DNA of 58,322 bases from Candidatus Kuenenia stuttgartensis. Its GTDB lineage: Bacteria; Planctomycetota; Planctomycetia; Pirellulales; UBA1268. The notes below the pieces were generated by a model, which ran no database searches, had not been told where the DNA came from, and saw only the letters and a program-made list of their open reading frames with translations. Positions 1 through 7,759 of the stretch are shown in pieces (position 1 is the first letter of the stretch; each line of letters opens with the position of its first letter). The stretch is taken from the NCBI GenBank assembly GCA_945877135.1, contig CAMCQY010000006.1:1-58322 (forward strand). The letters are read 5' to 3'. Both the position numbers and the translations under genes were made by a program.

Positions 1-861
1 ACGATCGGCCGTGCACGACACCTCTCCGACGAGGTGCATCGGCGTGCCGTCAACCACCGCCGTTGCGACAAGGTCGGCGCGAAGGAGATCGTCGATCTCC
101 TCTTCTGCGAGCCGGCCTTCGACCGTGTCGAGCAGTTGGTCGGCCGAGATAACGCGGCACCGCCGCATATGCCGACCGAGGTATGCCGGGAGGTGGGTGC
201 GAAGAAACAGTTCGAAGGACCTGCCGTCATTCTTGTCCAGGCGGATCATCATCTGCTGCTGGAGGGCAGCAAGCTCCGAGACCGCCCGTGACATTTCGCC
301 GAACTGGATGTCGGTGTGCCTCTGGGCATCCGACATTTCGCCCATTCGACGCTCGGTCTGTTTTTGCGCTTCGGAGAGTTCGCCGATGCGAAGCTGGGTT
401 TGCTTCTGCGCTTCGGAGAATTCACCCATACGCAGTTCGGTCTGCTTCTGCGCTTCTGAGAGTTCGCCGATGCGAAGCTGGGTTTGCTTCTGCGCTTCGG
501 AGAATTCACCCATACGCAGTTCGGTCTGCTTCTGCGCGGCGGCGAGTTCCTCGACGTGAAGCTCGGTGCGTCCCTGCGCGGCAGCAAGTTCCTCGACGTG
601 AAGCTCGGTGCGTCCCTGCGCGGCAGCAAGTTCCTCGACGCGAAGCTCGGTGCGTCCCTGCGCGGCAGCAAGTTCCTCGACGCGACACTCCGTGCGTTTC
701 TGGGCGACGGCGAGTTCTTTGACCACGCCCGTAAGCTCGTGGAGGTCGGCCCTCGTGGCCAACGAATCGTAGGCCTCGGTGACGACGTGGGCGAGCAGAT
801 CGGCCTGAGGTTCGGAAAATTCCTTCAAGAGTCGGTCGCGGATTTGAGGAATGGTTGCCAT
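1..861 (-). CDS. Coiled-coil protein with start of a PD-(D/E)XK-like domain (DUF3782-like), partial
   Basis: The reading frame opens with ATG at 861 and runs without a stop through the left edge, giving 287 codons, so the C-terminus is missing. Residues 1-47 are a non-repetitive head. Residues ~49-188 are ten 14-residue units of the type [14 protein letters not shown] or [14 protein letters not shown], i.e. two heptads each, predicted to form a long coiled coil. After the coil comes a globular part with [17 protein letters not shown] and a final EVSCTADR at the edge. That order (coiled coil, then a xxE-V-S-type core) resembles the DUF3782 coiled-coil proteins, whose C-terminal part is thought to be nuclease-like. 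The family call is from memory and no catalytic set can be seen here because the gene is cut. No signal peptide is apparent. Upstream is 214 bp of non-coding DNA and a divergent glycosyltransferase. Confidence 0.75.
   Translation of the reverse strand, partial: MATIPQIRDRLLKEFSEPQADLLAHVVTEAYDSLATRADLHELTGVVKELAVAQKRTECRVEELAAAQGRTELRVEELAAAQGRTELHVEELAAAQGRTELHVEELAAAQKQTELRMGEFSEAQKQTQLRIGELSEAQKQTELRMGEFSEAQKQTQLRIGELSEAQKQTERRMGEMSDAQRHTDIQFGEMSRAVSELAALQQQMMIRLDKNDGRSFELFLRTHLPAYLGRHMRRCRVISADQLLDTVEGRLAEEEIDDLLRADLVATAVVDGTPMHLVGEVSCTADR
298..717 (-). repeat. Ten in-frame 42-bp tandem repeats (14-residue coiled-coil units)
   Basis: Ten consecutive 42-bp units lie inside the minus-strand coiled-coil gene. 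Two subtypes exist: units 2-4 are nearly identical to one another (AAAQGRTEL core), and units 5-8 form two almost identical 84-bp blocks ([14 protein letters not shown] alternating with [14 protein letters not shown]). The high DNA identity, including synonymous positions, points to recent unit duplication. The period keeps the frame and the heptad register. Confidence 0.9.
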
Positions 862-1075
862 GATGAAAACACTCCGCTCTGGATTATAGACCCGACAGTG
901 ATGTCCCTGGGATGAGGCCGCGACCGGACGGCAGATAGGATGCGACAGAAAGAGTATACAGAAGTACACTATTTGTGTCGAGAGGGGCGTCGCCGCTTCG
1001 GCATTTTCCGTGGTTTCGTTGTCAGGTATGTTTCGACAGCCGCGGCTCTTTCCATAGCCAGTAAACACTCGACCG
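862..1075. other. Divergent intergenic region, 214 bp
   Basis: This is the non-coding spacer between the coiled-coil gene (minus) and the glycosyltransferase (plus). It holds the promoters of both, but no convincing -35/-10 pair was identified. An imperfect 7-bp inverted repeat, AGTATAC-AGAA-GTACACT, lies at 953-970 in a locally AT-rich patch and could be an operator. There is no good open reading frame. Confidence 0.4.
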
Positions 1076-2215
1076 ATGACCCCTCCATCGCCACCACGAC
1101 ATTCAGGTGCCAAGGCCTCCGGGGTCTTGCGACCCGATGGCCGTCGCCTCCTGATGGTCGCACGGGGGCTCGATTCCGTCGGCACCGGCCGGCAGGTCGA
1201 ACTGGCCGCCGAGGCATTTCAAGCGGCGGGCTGGGATGTGCATCTCGCGGTGACCACCGCGGGCGGTGCCGTCGCGACGCGACTGACGCACATTGGCATC
1301 ACCGTGCACCGGCTTTCGACACGGCCCGTCGTCGATGCTGCGGCGGCCGTCCGGTTGGTTCAGGTTGCCCGTAGGCTCGACCTTGGATCATCCGATCTGG
1401 TCCTCACATGGGGCCGCTCGCAGGTCCGATTGGCTGCCGCGATGAAGCTGCTCATGCCTACGGTCCGGTTCGTGAGTCACCTGGCCATGCGGCCCAGTGG
1501 CACTGTCACCGGCCTGGCACTTGGCGTGGCCGATAGAGTGATTGCATCATCACCCGCCGTGGCGGCTGCATGTGAACGACTGGGCGTGTCGCCCGTGAAG
1601 ATCGAGACGATCCCGCCAGCCGCCGATCCGGCACCGGCAGAGAATCGTTCGCGAGTCGAGCTTGCCGTTCGGCTCGGCCTCGACCCTGAGAAGATCTGGA
1701 CGCTCTGCGTGGCGCCGCTCGTGCCGGAGGCGAAGCTCGAGCGGCTGCTCTGGGCGATCGACCAACTTGGAGTCGTGCATCAGAGGCTTGAACACCTGCT
1801 CGTGGGAGCCGGGCCGCTTCGCGACCGTCTGCTGCGGCGGGCTCGGGTCCAGCAGGTCGCCGAGCGGCTGCATCTTTTCCCGCATCTCGACTGCCTGCCC
1901 GACCTCCTGCGTGAGGTGCGGCTCGTCTGGCAGTCGGGCGAGGTCGCTTGCGGCGGTGCGATCCTCGACGGCATGGCACTCGGCATCCCCGCGGTGGCGG
2001 TGGCGAGCGACTCGGCTGGGCAGCTGATCGTCGATGGCGAAACGGGCCGGATCGTGCCGGCCGACCCGGAGAGCGAGTTTCCGCGACGGGCGCTCGGCAT
2101 TATTGAGGATGACGCTCTGGCCACTCGATACGGCACCGCGGCCAAGGCGCGGGCAGCGGCGGAATTTCCAGCCGACCGGATGGTCGCGGCGGTGATCGCT
2201 GCGTGCGACCGTTAA
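1076..2215 (+). CDS. Glycosyltransferase, GT4-like (GT-B fold)
   Basis: A 379-residue protein. The N-terminal half begins with RRLLMVARGLDSVGTGRQVEL, which fits the first Rossmann half of GT-B enzymes. The C-terminal half carries CGGAILDGMALGIPAVA followed by GQLIVDGETGRIV, which matches the donor-nucleotide-binding region of GT4 family enzymes, although the usual EX7E motif is altered (E...D). It probably transfers a sugar from a nucleotide sugar to a cell-surface lipid or polysaccharide; the substrate cannot be read from sequence. It has no signal peptide or membrane segment. Its end overlaps the convergent fhcA gene by 4 nt. No clear Shine-Dalgarno precedes the ATG. Confidence 0.8.
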   Translation: MTPPSPPRHSGAKASGVLRPDGRRLLMVARGLDSVGTGRQVELAAEAFQAAGWDVHLAVTTAGGAVATRLTHIGITVHRLSTRPVVDAAAAVRLVQVARRLDLGSSDLVLTWGRSQVRLAAAMKLLMPTVRFVSHLAMRPSGTVTGLALGVADRVIASSPAVAAACERLGVSPVKIETIPPAADPAPAENRSRVELAVRLGLDPEKIWTLCVAPLVPEAKLERLLWAIDQLGVVHQRLEHLLVGAGPLRDRLLRRARVQQVAERLHLFPHLDCLPDLLREVRLVWQSGEVACGGAILDGMALGIPAVAVASDSAGQLIVDGETGRIVPADPESEFPRRALGIIEDDALATRYGTAAKARAAAEFPADRMVAAVIAACDR

Positions 2216-3771
2216 GTTGGCTCCACGCTGGCGGCGAGAACGCGGCCAGTCGTTAGCGATCGCAGTTCGCCGTCTTCCGCGACGAGGATGCCCGCCTTGA
2301 AGACCTGCGCGGGCATGGCGAACATCCGCGAGAGATCGGCATTGGGACGGTAGACCGTGATGTCGGCATCAGCGCCGACGCCCAGATGCCCCTTGGCCGC
2401 GAGCCCCGCGATCCGCGCTGGCGCTGCCCGCGTGATGATGCAGAGTTCTTGCAGCGTGTATTCGCGTGAGATCCCTGCCAGCGGGCTTCGCTTCCTGACG
2501 GCCGGATGGATGCGGTCGAACGCCTCGCGACGGAAGGCCGCATCTCCCAAGAGCCGCATCAGATGCGGATAGGCGGTGAAGTGCGCCCCGTTGGGATGGT
2601 CGGTCGAGAGCACCAGCCGCCACGGGTCGGCGGCTGTGAGAAACCACTCCAGCCCGATCGCCCACTGCCAGGCATGCACCAGGCTCTTCTCGCGGTAGCT
2701 GATCGGCAGCACGCCACAGCCCCCCTCCAGATGCAGGTCGTGCGACATCCACGGCACGCCGGTGGCATGGGCCAGATGCTCGGCGGCTGCTGAGTCGCCC
2801 GTCATCGCCACCGTTTCGCCGAAGAGTACCTGGCCGACGTCGAGCGTCAGTTCCGGATGCGCATTGAACCACTCGACGAGCGATGCCACGCCCGAGCCGA
2901 ACGTATCGGCATCGAGATCGCCGCCTGCGTAGCTGTGGAACTGCACGTGCGCCAGATGGGCCGGAATGCCGTCGAACGTGCGCATCGTCTCCAGCAGCGT
3001 CCGCCAGTTGCCCGGCAGGCCGAGGTTGGCGGTGTGGACGTGGAGCGGATGCGGCAGTCGAATAGCCTGCACCGCCCGGGCCAGGCGTTCGAGCAGCACT
3101 CGCGCGGTGAGCGACATGCCCGGCAGCGGCGTGTCGAGATCGCGGTGGTCGCCCCGGCGGCCATGTTTCCAGAATGCCGGCCCACCCGGATTGGCCACCT
3201 TCACCGCCCAGCCATTGCCAGTCTGCATCGCAGTTGCAATGAGTCGCTGCAGTTCGCGGTCGCCCACTGCGTCACGGGCGCCGTCGAGTGCCGCCAGCAC
3301 GTCAGCATCGTCGGCTGCGAGGAGGTAGATGCCCTTGTCGAGAATGGGGAGTTCGGCGAGTTCCATGTGGGCAACGGCAGCGGCGGCCGTGGCGATCGCT
3401 GCATCAAACACGGACGTGTAGCCGAGCGCGGCGTAGAGTGCGCCGGTCGAATGGATCGTGGGAACGGCGGCGGGAGTGCGGCGCGCGAGCTGCGGAGCGA
3501 TGCGGCGACCGGCGTTCACCTTCGGACCGGCCACGTGGCTGTGCAGGTCAACGCCGCCTGGCATCACGACCCGGCCGCTGGCATCGATCCGCGTGAAGAC
3601 CTTTGGATCGGCCGGCTTCGCGACGATCCGACCGTCCTCCACCCAGATGTCGTCCACGACGCCATCACGCCCGTGCAGTGGATCGTGGATCGTGCCACCG
3701 CAGAGGACGAAACGGTGGGGGGCAGGGGAAGGGCTGTCGGCTTGGCCGGACGTGTGCGCGTTTCTATTCAT
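2212..3771 (-). CDS. fhcA: Formyltransferase/hydrolase complex subunit A (formylmethanofuran dehydrogenase subunit A family)
   Basis: A 519-residue amidohydrolase. Near residues 70-85 it has GGVDLHSHVAGPKVN, with the HxH metal ligands and the GPKVN signature of FwdA/FmdA/FhcA. Near the C-terminal third it has STDHPNGAHFTAYPHL, the Asp-containing metal site of this family. In bacteria with tetrahydromethanopterin-dependent C1 metabolism, FhcA hydrolyses the formyl group carried on methanofuran analogue to formate, as part of the FhcABCD complex in the cytoplasm. The start ATG overlaps the stop of fhcB by 4 nt (ATGA), so the two are probably translationally coupled. The fhcC and fhcD genes are not in this window, and no other H4MPT-pathway gene is seen here. 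Confidence 0.9.
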   Translation of the reverse strand: MNRNAHTSGQADSPSPAPHRFVLCGGTIHDPLHGRDGVVDDIWVEDGRIVAKPADPKVFTRIDASGRVVMPGGVDLHSHVAGPKVNAGRRIAPQLARRTPAAVPTIHSTGALYAALGYTSVFDAAIATAAAAVAHMELAELPILDKGIYLLAADDADVLAALDGARDAVGDRELQRLIATAMQTGNGWAVKVANPGGPAFWKHGRRGDHRDLDTPLPGMSLTARVLLERLARAVQAIRLPHPLHVHTANLGLPGNWRTLLETMRTFDGIPAHLAHVQFHSYAGGDLDADTFGSGVASLVEWFNAHPELTLDVGQVLFGETVAMTGDSAAAEHLAHATGVPWMSHDLHLEGGCGVLPISYREKSLVHAWQWAIGLEWFLTAADPWRLVLSTDHPNGAHFTAYPHLMRLLGDAAFRREAFDRIHPAVRKRSPLAGISREYTLQELCIITRAAPARIAGLAAKGHLGVGADADITVYRPNADLSRMFAMPAQVFKAGILVAEDGELRSLTTGRVLAASVEPT

Positions 3772-5099
3772 GGCCGGCCTCCGACCGCAGCCACGGCGAG
3801 CGACCGCCGCACGGCACCGGCGAGATCGACGAGCCGTTCGCGCACCTGCGGCAGCGTTGACTGCCTGGACGGAGCCAGCCCGACACGGCGGCCATCCTCA
3901 CGGAGCATCGTGCCGGTGGTGGCGGTTGTCAGGCTGGCACACCGCAGGTGGATCGCGCGGCCGGGCGGCTGTCGCGGCATCTCCGCGGCATCGCTGATTC
4001 GCACCAGCGAGACCGCATCGCCACGGTTGGCGATCGCCTGTTCGAGCGGCCCGCTCAACCGCCCGAGGATCACGACGGCATCCACCTCGCCGCGATCAAT
4101 CAGCCTCCGGGCATCCGACTCTCCCGGCAGGAAGAGACTGCCCATCCGATCGGCGCAGGTGATCGCTCCGGCCGCACCATACCGCCAGGTGCATGCCGCC
4201 GCGGCACCGGCGGCGTTGGCACCGCCCGCCGCGAGGCCCGCGCCAAGCGGAATCTGGAAGGCCTGTCTTTCGTGGGCGATCGTACGGACCAGATGGACGA
4301 TGCTCCAGGCCTCCAGCCCCACTGAATCGTCGGCATCAGCGGTGACGATTGCCACGCAGGTGGACGATCGAATGGCGTCGTGCAACGTGGCCGAGGCGGA
4401 GGCCAGCGGCCCGTTGAGCGTGTCGGGGGCATGACGGCCCGCAATCCGCAGGTGGAGCAGGCGGGCCGCCTCCACGGCAAGGTCCCGGGAGAGCGGCAGG
4501 TGGCGATGCGAGGAGGCGCGTGGCATAACGCCGTCGGGGCCGATGGCGATCGTCTGACGCGGGCGGCCATCGGCCAATGGTGGCGTGACGAACCGTTCGA
4601 TGAACCGCGGATGCGATTCGTATGGATTGCAGCACCAGAAGATGACAAGATCGGCCCGGTCGCGAAGCTCTTCGAAGGCGGCGGTTACTTCGCCGGCCCG
4701 CGCGATCGTGGGACCAGCGGCACGGGCCGATTCCGGCAGACCGGCATCGACCGCGGCGCCGAGCGATTCAGCGAGATCGCAGGCGGCCGCGATGGCCTCG
4801 AGCGGGGCGTTGGCCAGGCCGGTGACGAGCACGCGGCGAGCCGATGTGAGCATTGCCGCCGACCGTTCGATGGCCGCCTCTCGGTCGATCGGCGTGTCAT
4901 TCTCGGCGGCCCCGGGAGACGATGCCGCCGAAGGCATCTCGGCGGCGAGCGCCTCGCGGATCGTCTTGCTGCCGTGGTCGCATGCCTGCTCCACGCCGTC
5001 GGCGGCGGTGATCAGAATGTCGTCGCAGAGCAGCGGACAGGCGGTGCAGGTGCACCGCTGCGAATCGACACTCAAGGCATCCGGCGACTCCCGTCTCAC
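3768..5099 (-). CDS. fhcB: Formyltransferase/hydrolase complex subunit B (formylmethanofuran dehydrogenase subunit B family)
   Basis: A 443-residue protein starting at GTG. Near residues 16-26 it has CTCTACPLLCDD, matching the Cys-rich N-terminus of FwdB/FhcB where the Fe-S cluster sits in the archaeal enzyme. The rest follows the molybdopterin-oxidoreductase-like fold of that subunit. In methylotroph and planctomycete Fhc complexes the B subunit is considered to have lost redox function and to act structurally. It sits between the DUF1080 gene upstream (GTGA overlap at 5096-5099) and fhcA downstream (ATGA overlap), so all three look like one transcript. Confidence 0.88.
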   Translation of the reverse strand: MRRESPDALSVDSQRCTCTACPLLCDDILITAADGVEQACDHGSKTIREALAAEMPSAASSPGAAENDTPIDREAAIERSAAMLTSARRVLVTGLANAPLEAIAAACDLAESLGAAVDAGLPESARAAGPTIARAGEVTAAFEELRDRADLVIFWCCNPYESHPRFIERFVTPPLADGRPRQTIAIGPDGVMPRASSHRHLPLSRDLAVEAARLLHLRIAGRHAPDTLNGPLASASATLHDAIRSSTCVAIVTADADDSVGLEAWSIVHLVRTIAHERQAFQIPLGAGLAAGGANAAGAAAACTWRYGAAGAITCADRMGSLFLPGESDARRLIDRGEVDAVVILGRLSGPLEQAIANRGDAVSLVRISDAAEMPRQPPGRAIHLRCASLTTATTGTMLREDGRRVGLAPSRQSTLPQVRERLVDLAGAVRRSLAVAAVGGRP

Positions 5100-6136
5100 G
5101 ACTTCGGCAGCACCCAGATGTTGCGGTAGCGGACCGGATTGCCGTGGTTCTGGAGGTGGAGTGGCCCCTTCTGAGCCTCCTGCTTGAGGGTTCCGCCGGG
5201 CGTGATCGCCGGCACCTCGACGTTGTCGTGGATGACGGTGCCGTTATGACGCACGGTCATGCGAGCGTTCGCCACCTTCTTCTCCCCCTCGAATCGCGGT
5301 GCGGTGACGTTGATGTCGTAGGTCTGCCAGCTGAGGGGCGGCAGGCACATGTTCACGAACGGTGCCGCAGCCTTGTAGATGCCGCCGCACTCGTTGTCCT
5401 TCCCCTCGAGGCCGAAGCTGTCGAGCATCTGCGTCTCGTAGCAGCCCATGACATACGCGCCACTGTTGCCGCGACCCTGCCCGCGATCCTTGGGCTGGTA
5501 GGGCAGACGAAACTCGATGTGCCAGAGAGCATCACCGAAGCTGTCCTTGGTGGTCACACCCTCCATCAGCAGGCCATCCTCGGAGACACGGCCATGGACG
5601 AGCTTGGAGGTGTCGGTGCTGGTACCCGTGCCGTCATAGATCACGACCGCGCCCTCAGGCGGCTTCTGGCCCAGCGTGGCACTGCTGCGGTTCACCCTGG
5701 GAAGCTTGGCGATCTCGCTACCGGAGTCGGAGAAGACGACGATCGAGTCGTTGCGGAGTTCTCCCGTGCGCTTGTTGCCGCCCCAGTCGAGGGCCTCGAC
5801 CTTCACGACGGCGGCGTCGCCCTCACCCGTGCGAGTGCCCGTGCCCTTGATCTTGTTCGGGGGTGTCCAGCCGTCGCCGGGGAGTCCGCCCGGATAGGCG
5901 ACGACATCAAACTTCCCGTCGCCGAGCGCGATCACCTGCACGCCGAAAGGCACCGGCTGACCATCATGCGAGACCGTGCCGGCGTATTCACCTTGGAAAG
6001 GGAAGTCGGCGTCAGCCTTCGCGGGATCGGTGTACGCGGGATTGCCCGTGGGGGCGGCGCATACGGCAGAGATGCTGGCCACACCCAGGCCAATCAGTAG
6101 GGACGTGGCGAGCACGAAGTGGTGGAGGCGGCGCAT
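5096..6136 (-). CDS. Secreted DUF1080 (3-keto-disaccharide-hydrolase-like) protein
   Basis: A 346-residue protein with a cleavable-looking signal peptide (about residues 1-27, LATSLLIGLGVASISAVCAA). Residues ~150-346 look like the DUF1080 beta-sandwich: LWHIEFRLPY, GNSGAYVMGCYETQMLDSFG, then PLHLQNHGNPVRYRNIWV at the end, which is the usual family finish. The N-terminal ~120 residues are a separate small domain. DUF1080 proteins include 3-keto-glycoside hydrolases and are abundant in planctomycetes. AGGAG lies 7-8 nt upstream of the ATG. Its stop overlaps the GTG start of fhcB by 4 nt, an odd pairing of an exported glycan-type protein with a cytoplasmic C1 enzyme. Confidence 0.82.
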   Translation of the reverse strand: MRRLHHFVLATSLLIGLGVASISAVCAAPTGNPAYTDPAKADADFPFQGEYAGTVSHDGQPVPFGVQVIALGDGKFDVVAYPGGLPGDGWTPPNKIKGTGTRTGEGDAAVVKVEALDWGGNKRTGELRNDSIVVFSDSGSEIAKLPRVNRSSATLGQKPPEGAVVIYDGTGTSTDTSKLVHGRVSEDGLLMEGVTTKDSFGDALWHIEFRLPYQPKDRGQGRGNSGAYVMGCYETQMLDSFGLEGKDNECGGIYKAAAPFVNMCLPPLSWQTYDINVTAPRFEGEKKVANARMTVRHNGTVIHDNVEVPAITPGGTLKQEAQKGPLHLQNHGNPVRYRNIWVLPKS

Positions 6137-6225
6137 GACGAAACTCCTGTGAGAGGGGAAGCATCAAGTATGCACAAAAACCGCGACGAGCGGGAGAGAA
6201 CGCGGAAAGCTGACATTTCTCAGGA

Positions 6226-6247
6226 AGCCCTCGGCGGAAGCCGGGGG
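6226..6247. other. REP-like hairpin
   Basis: AGCCCTCGGC-GGAA-GCCGGGGG can form an 8-bp stem with one G-T wobble and a tetraloop. The stem sequence closely matches the hairpin at 24151-24175 (AGCCCCCGGC-GTGA-GCCGGGGGGCT), so the two look like members of one dispersed palindromic repeat family. Confidence 0.55.
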
Positions 6248-6311
6248 ACGCCGGGTATGACCACCAGCCAACATGCCATGCTGATCCGGGAAGAGCCCAA
6301 CGACCCGGTGT

Positions 6312-6331
6312 CCCCGGACTTCCGTCCGGGG
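6312..6331. terminator. Perfect 8-bp hairpin downstream of the DUF1552 gene
   Basis: CCCCGGAC-TTCC-GTCCGGGG is a perfect 8-bp stem with a 4-nt loop, about 47 bp past the stop of the minus-strand DUF1552 gene. There is no strong T-run on either side, so it may be a weak terminator, an mRNA 3' stabiliser or another palindromic repeat. Confidence 0.45.
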
Positions 6332-6377
6332 CTTCTTGTCAAACGTGCGTCAGGCCCCAACAACGGCCCAAAGCCGT

Positions 6378-7721
6378 CTACACAAGCCCGGTGAGCGGGC
6401 CGTCGCCGCAGTAGTCGGGGTTGCCGAACCGCACGAGCCCCGTGTGCCCCATGGCGTGGGCGATGGAGAGGTGGAGACGGTTGTGGGGCACGCCCTTGAA
6501 ATCGAGGGACCGACCCATCGTGAAGCCGAGGCCCTTGCCCACCATCAGCCAGGGGATGTCGTCGAGTGAGTGGGAGTTGCCCTCGCCCAGTTCGTTCGTC
6601 CAGAGGATCGTGGTGTGGTCGAGCAGCGAGCCGTGCCCGCCCGGTTCGGGCGTCTCGGCAAGTCGCTTGGCGAGATGGGCCACCTCGCCGGCATACCAGG
6701 TGTTGATCTTCGTCAGTTTTTCCTGGGCTGCTTCGTTGGAATTGGGCTCGTGCGAGAGGTCGTGCTGCCCCTCCTCGACACCGACCCACTTCATGTGCGC
6801 CTGACCGACCGAGTTGGTGTATTGCAGGCTGGCCACCCGCGTGAAGTCGGCGGCCAACGACGCCACCACCAGTTCAATCTGCATCCGGCTGATCTTCGGC
6901 ATCTGGTCGTTCTGCTCGACGATCCCCTGCTCGAGCACCGGCACGGCATGCGCAACCTCCGCATGGTGGCTCGCGAGATCCTTCTCGAATTGCCGCACGA
7001 GCGCCGTGTGCTCCTCCAGAATCCGCCGGTCCTCCGTCGGCAGGGCCGAAGATACCGTGGCCAGATCCTCATGGAGTTCGTCGAGCACGCTCTTCATGCT
7101 CTCGCGGTCCTTCATTTGGCCGTAAAGCCTGTGAAACATCTGATAGGGATCGTCGATCGGGGCCACGGGCTTGTTGGGGCCGGCGTAGACCATCCGCGTC
7201 CAAGTGTCGGCCCGGTTGGGCACGAGCACACCAAATTCCAGCGAGCCCATGCGGGTCGCCGTCTCGGGACGGCTCTGCAAAAAGTTTTTGATCTCCTGAT
7301 CGATCGAGAGACCGCTTGACCAGCCGGCTGGCGTCTCGCCGCCGCCCTGAATGTTGCCGGGAAACAGTTCGATGCCGGTGAGCAGGCAGCCCATGCCGCG
7401 CATGTGACGGTCACCGTCTCCCTGCACCTTGTCGTGCACGCCCTTGAGCATGAGCAACTGGTCGCGGAACGGCTCCAGCGGCTTGAGGATCGGCGGGAGG
7501 TCGATCGGTCGCACCACGGGCGGCAGCGTCGCGAACGGCCCGGGCTCGGTCGGCCAGAAGTTTTTCTTGACCACGCCGTCGGGGCTGAACACGATCACGA
7601 GTCGTTTTTTCGGTGCCGCGGAGGTGGTCCCGGCCAGACTGGGCAGGTTGCCGAGGAAGGGGAGCACGGCCGAGCCCACCCCGAGCCGACGCAGGAGTTG
7701 GCGGCGTGAGAGCGTGATCAT
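6378..7721 (-). CDS. DUF1552 protein with Tat-type signal
   Basis: A 447-residue protein. The N-terminus [23 protein letters not shown] is a twin-arginine-type export signal. The mature part begins [20 protein letters not shown] and contains a GMGCLLTG segment and [16 protein letters not shown] near the C-terminus, all typical of planctomycete DUF1552 proteins. The biochemical function of this family is not established; it is encoded next to DUF1592/DUF1588/DUF1585 cytochromes, as here (38-nt gap). AGGAGA lies 8 nt before the ATG. Probably periplasmic and acting with its upstream partner. Confidence 0.88.
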   Translation of the reverse strand: MITLSRRQLLRRLGVGSAVLPFLGNLPSLAGTTSAAPKKRLVIVFSPDGVVKKNFWPTEPGPFATLPPVVRPIDLPPILKPLEPFRDQLLMLKGVHDKVQGDGDRHMRGMGCLLTGIELFPGNIQGGGETPAGWSSGLSIDQEIKNFLQSRPETATRMGSLEFGVLVPNRADTWTRMVYAGPNKPVAPIDDPYQMFHRLYGQMKDRESMKSVLDELHEDLATVSSALPTEDRRILEEHTALVRQFEKDLASHHAEVAHAVPVLEQGIVEQNDQMPKISRMQIELVVASLAADFTRVASLQYTNSVGQAHMKWVGVEEGQHDLSHEPNSNEAAQEKLTKINTWYAGEVAHLAKRLAETPEPGGHGSLLDHTTILWTNELGEGNSHSLDDIPWLMVGKGLGFTMGRSLDFKGVPHNRLHLSIAHAMGHTGLVRFGNPDYCGDGPLTGLV

Positions 7722-7759
7722 GGGGCTTTCTCCTGGGCCGACGGCTGTTCGGCGGGTGG

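Noticed and set aside
2857..4434. A 525-residue plus-strand frame opposite fhcA and fhcB.
   Set aside because: Antisense shadow spanning two well-recognised genes.
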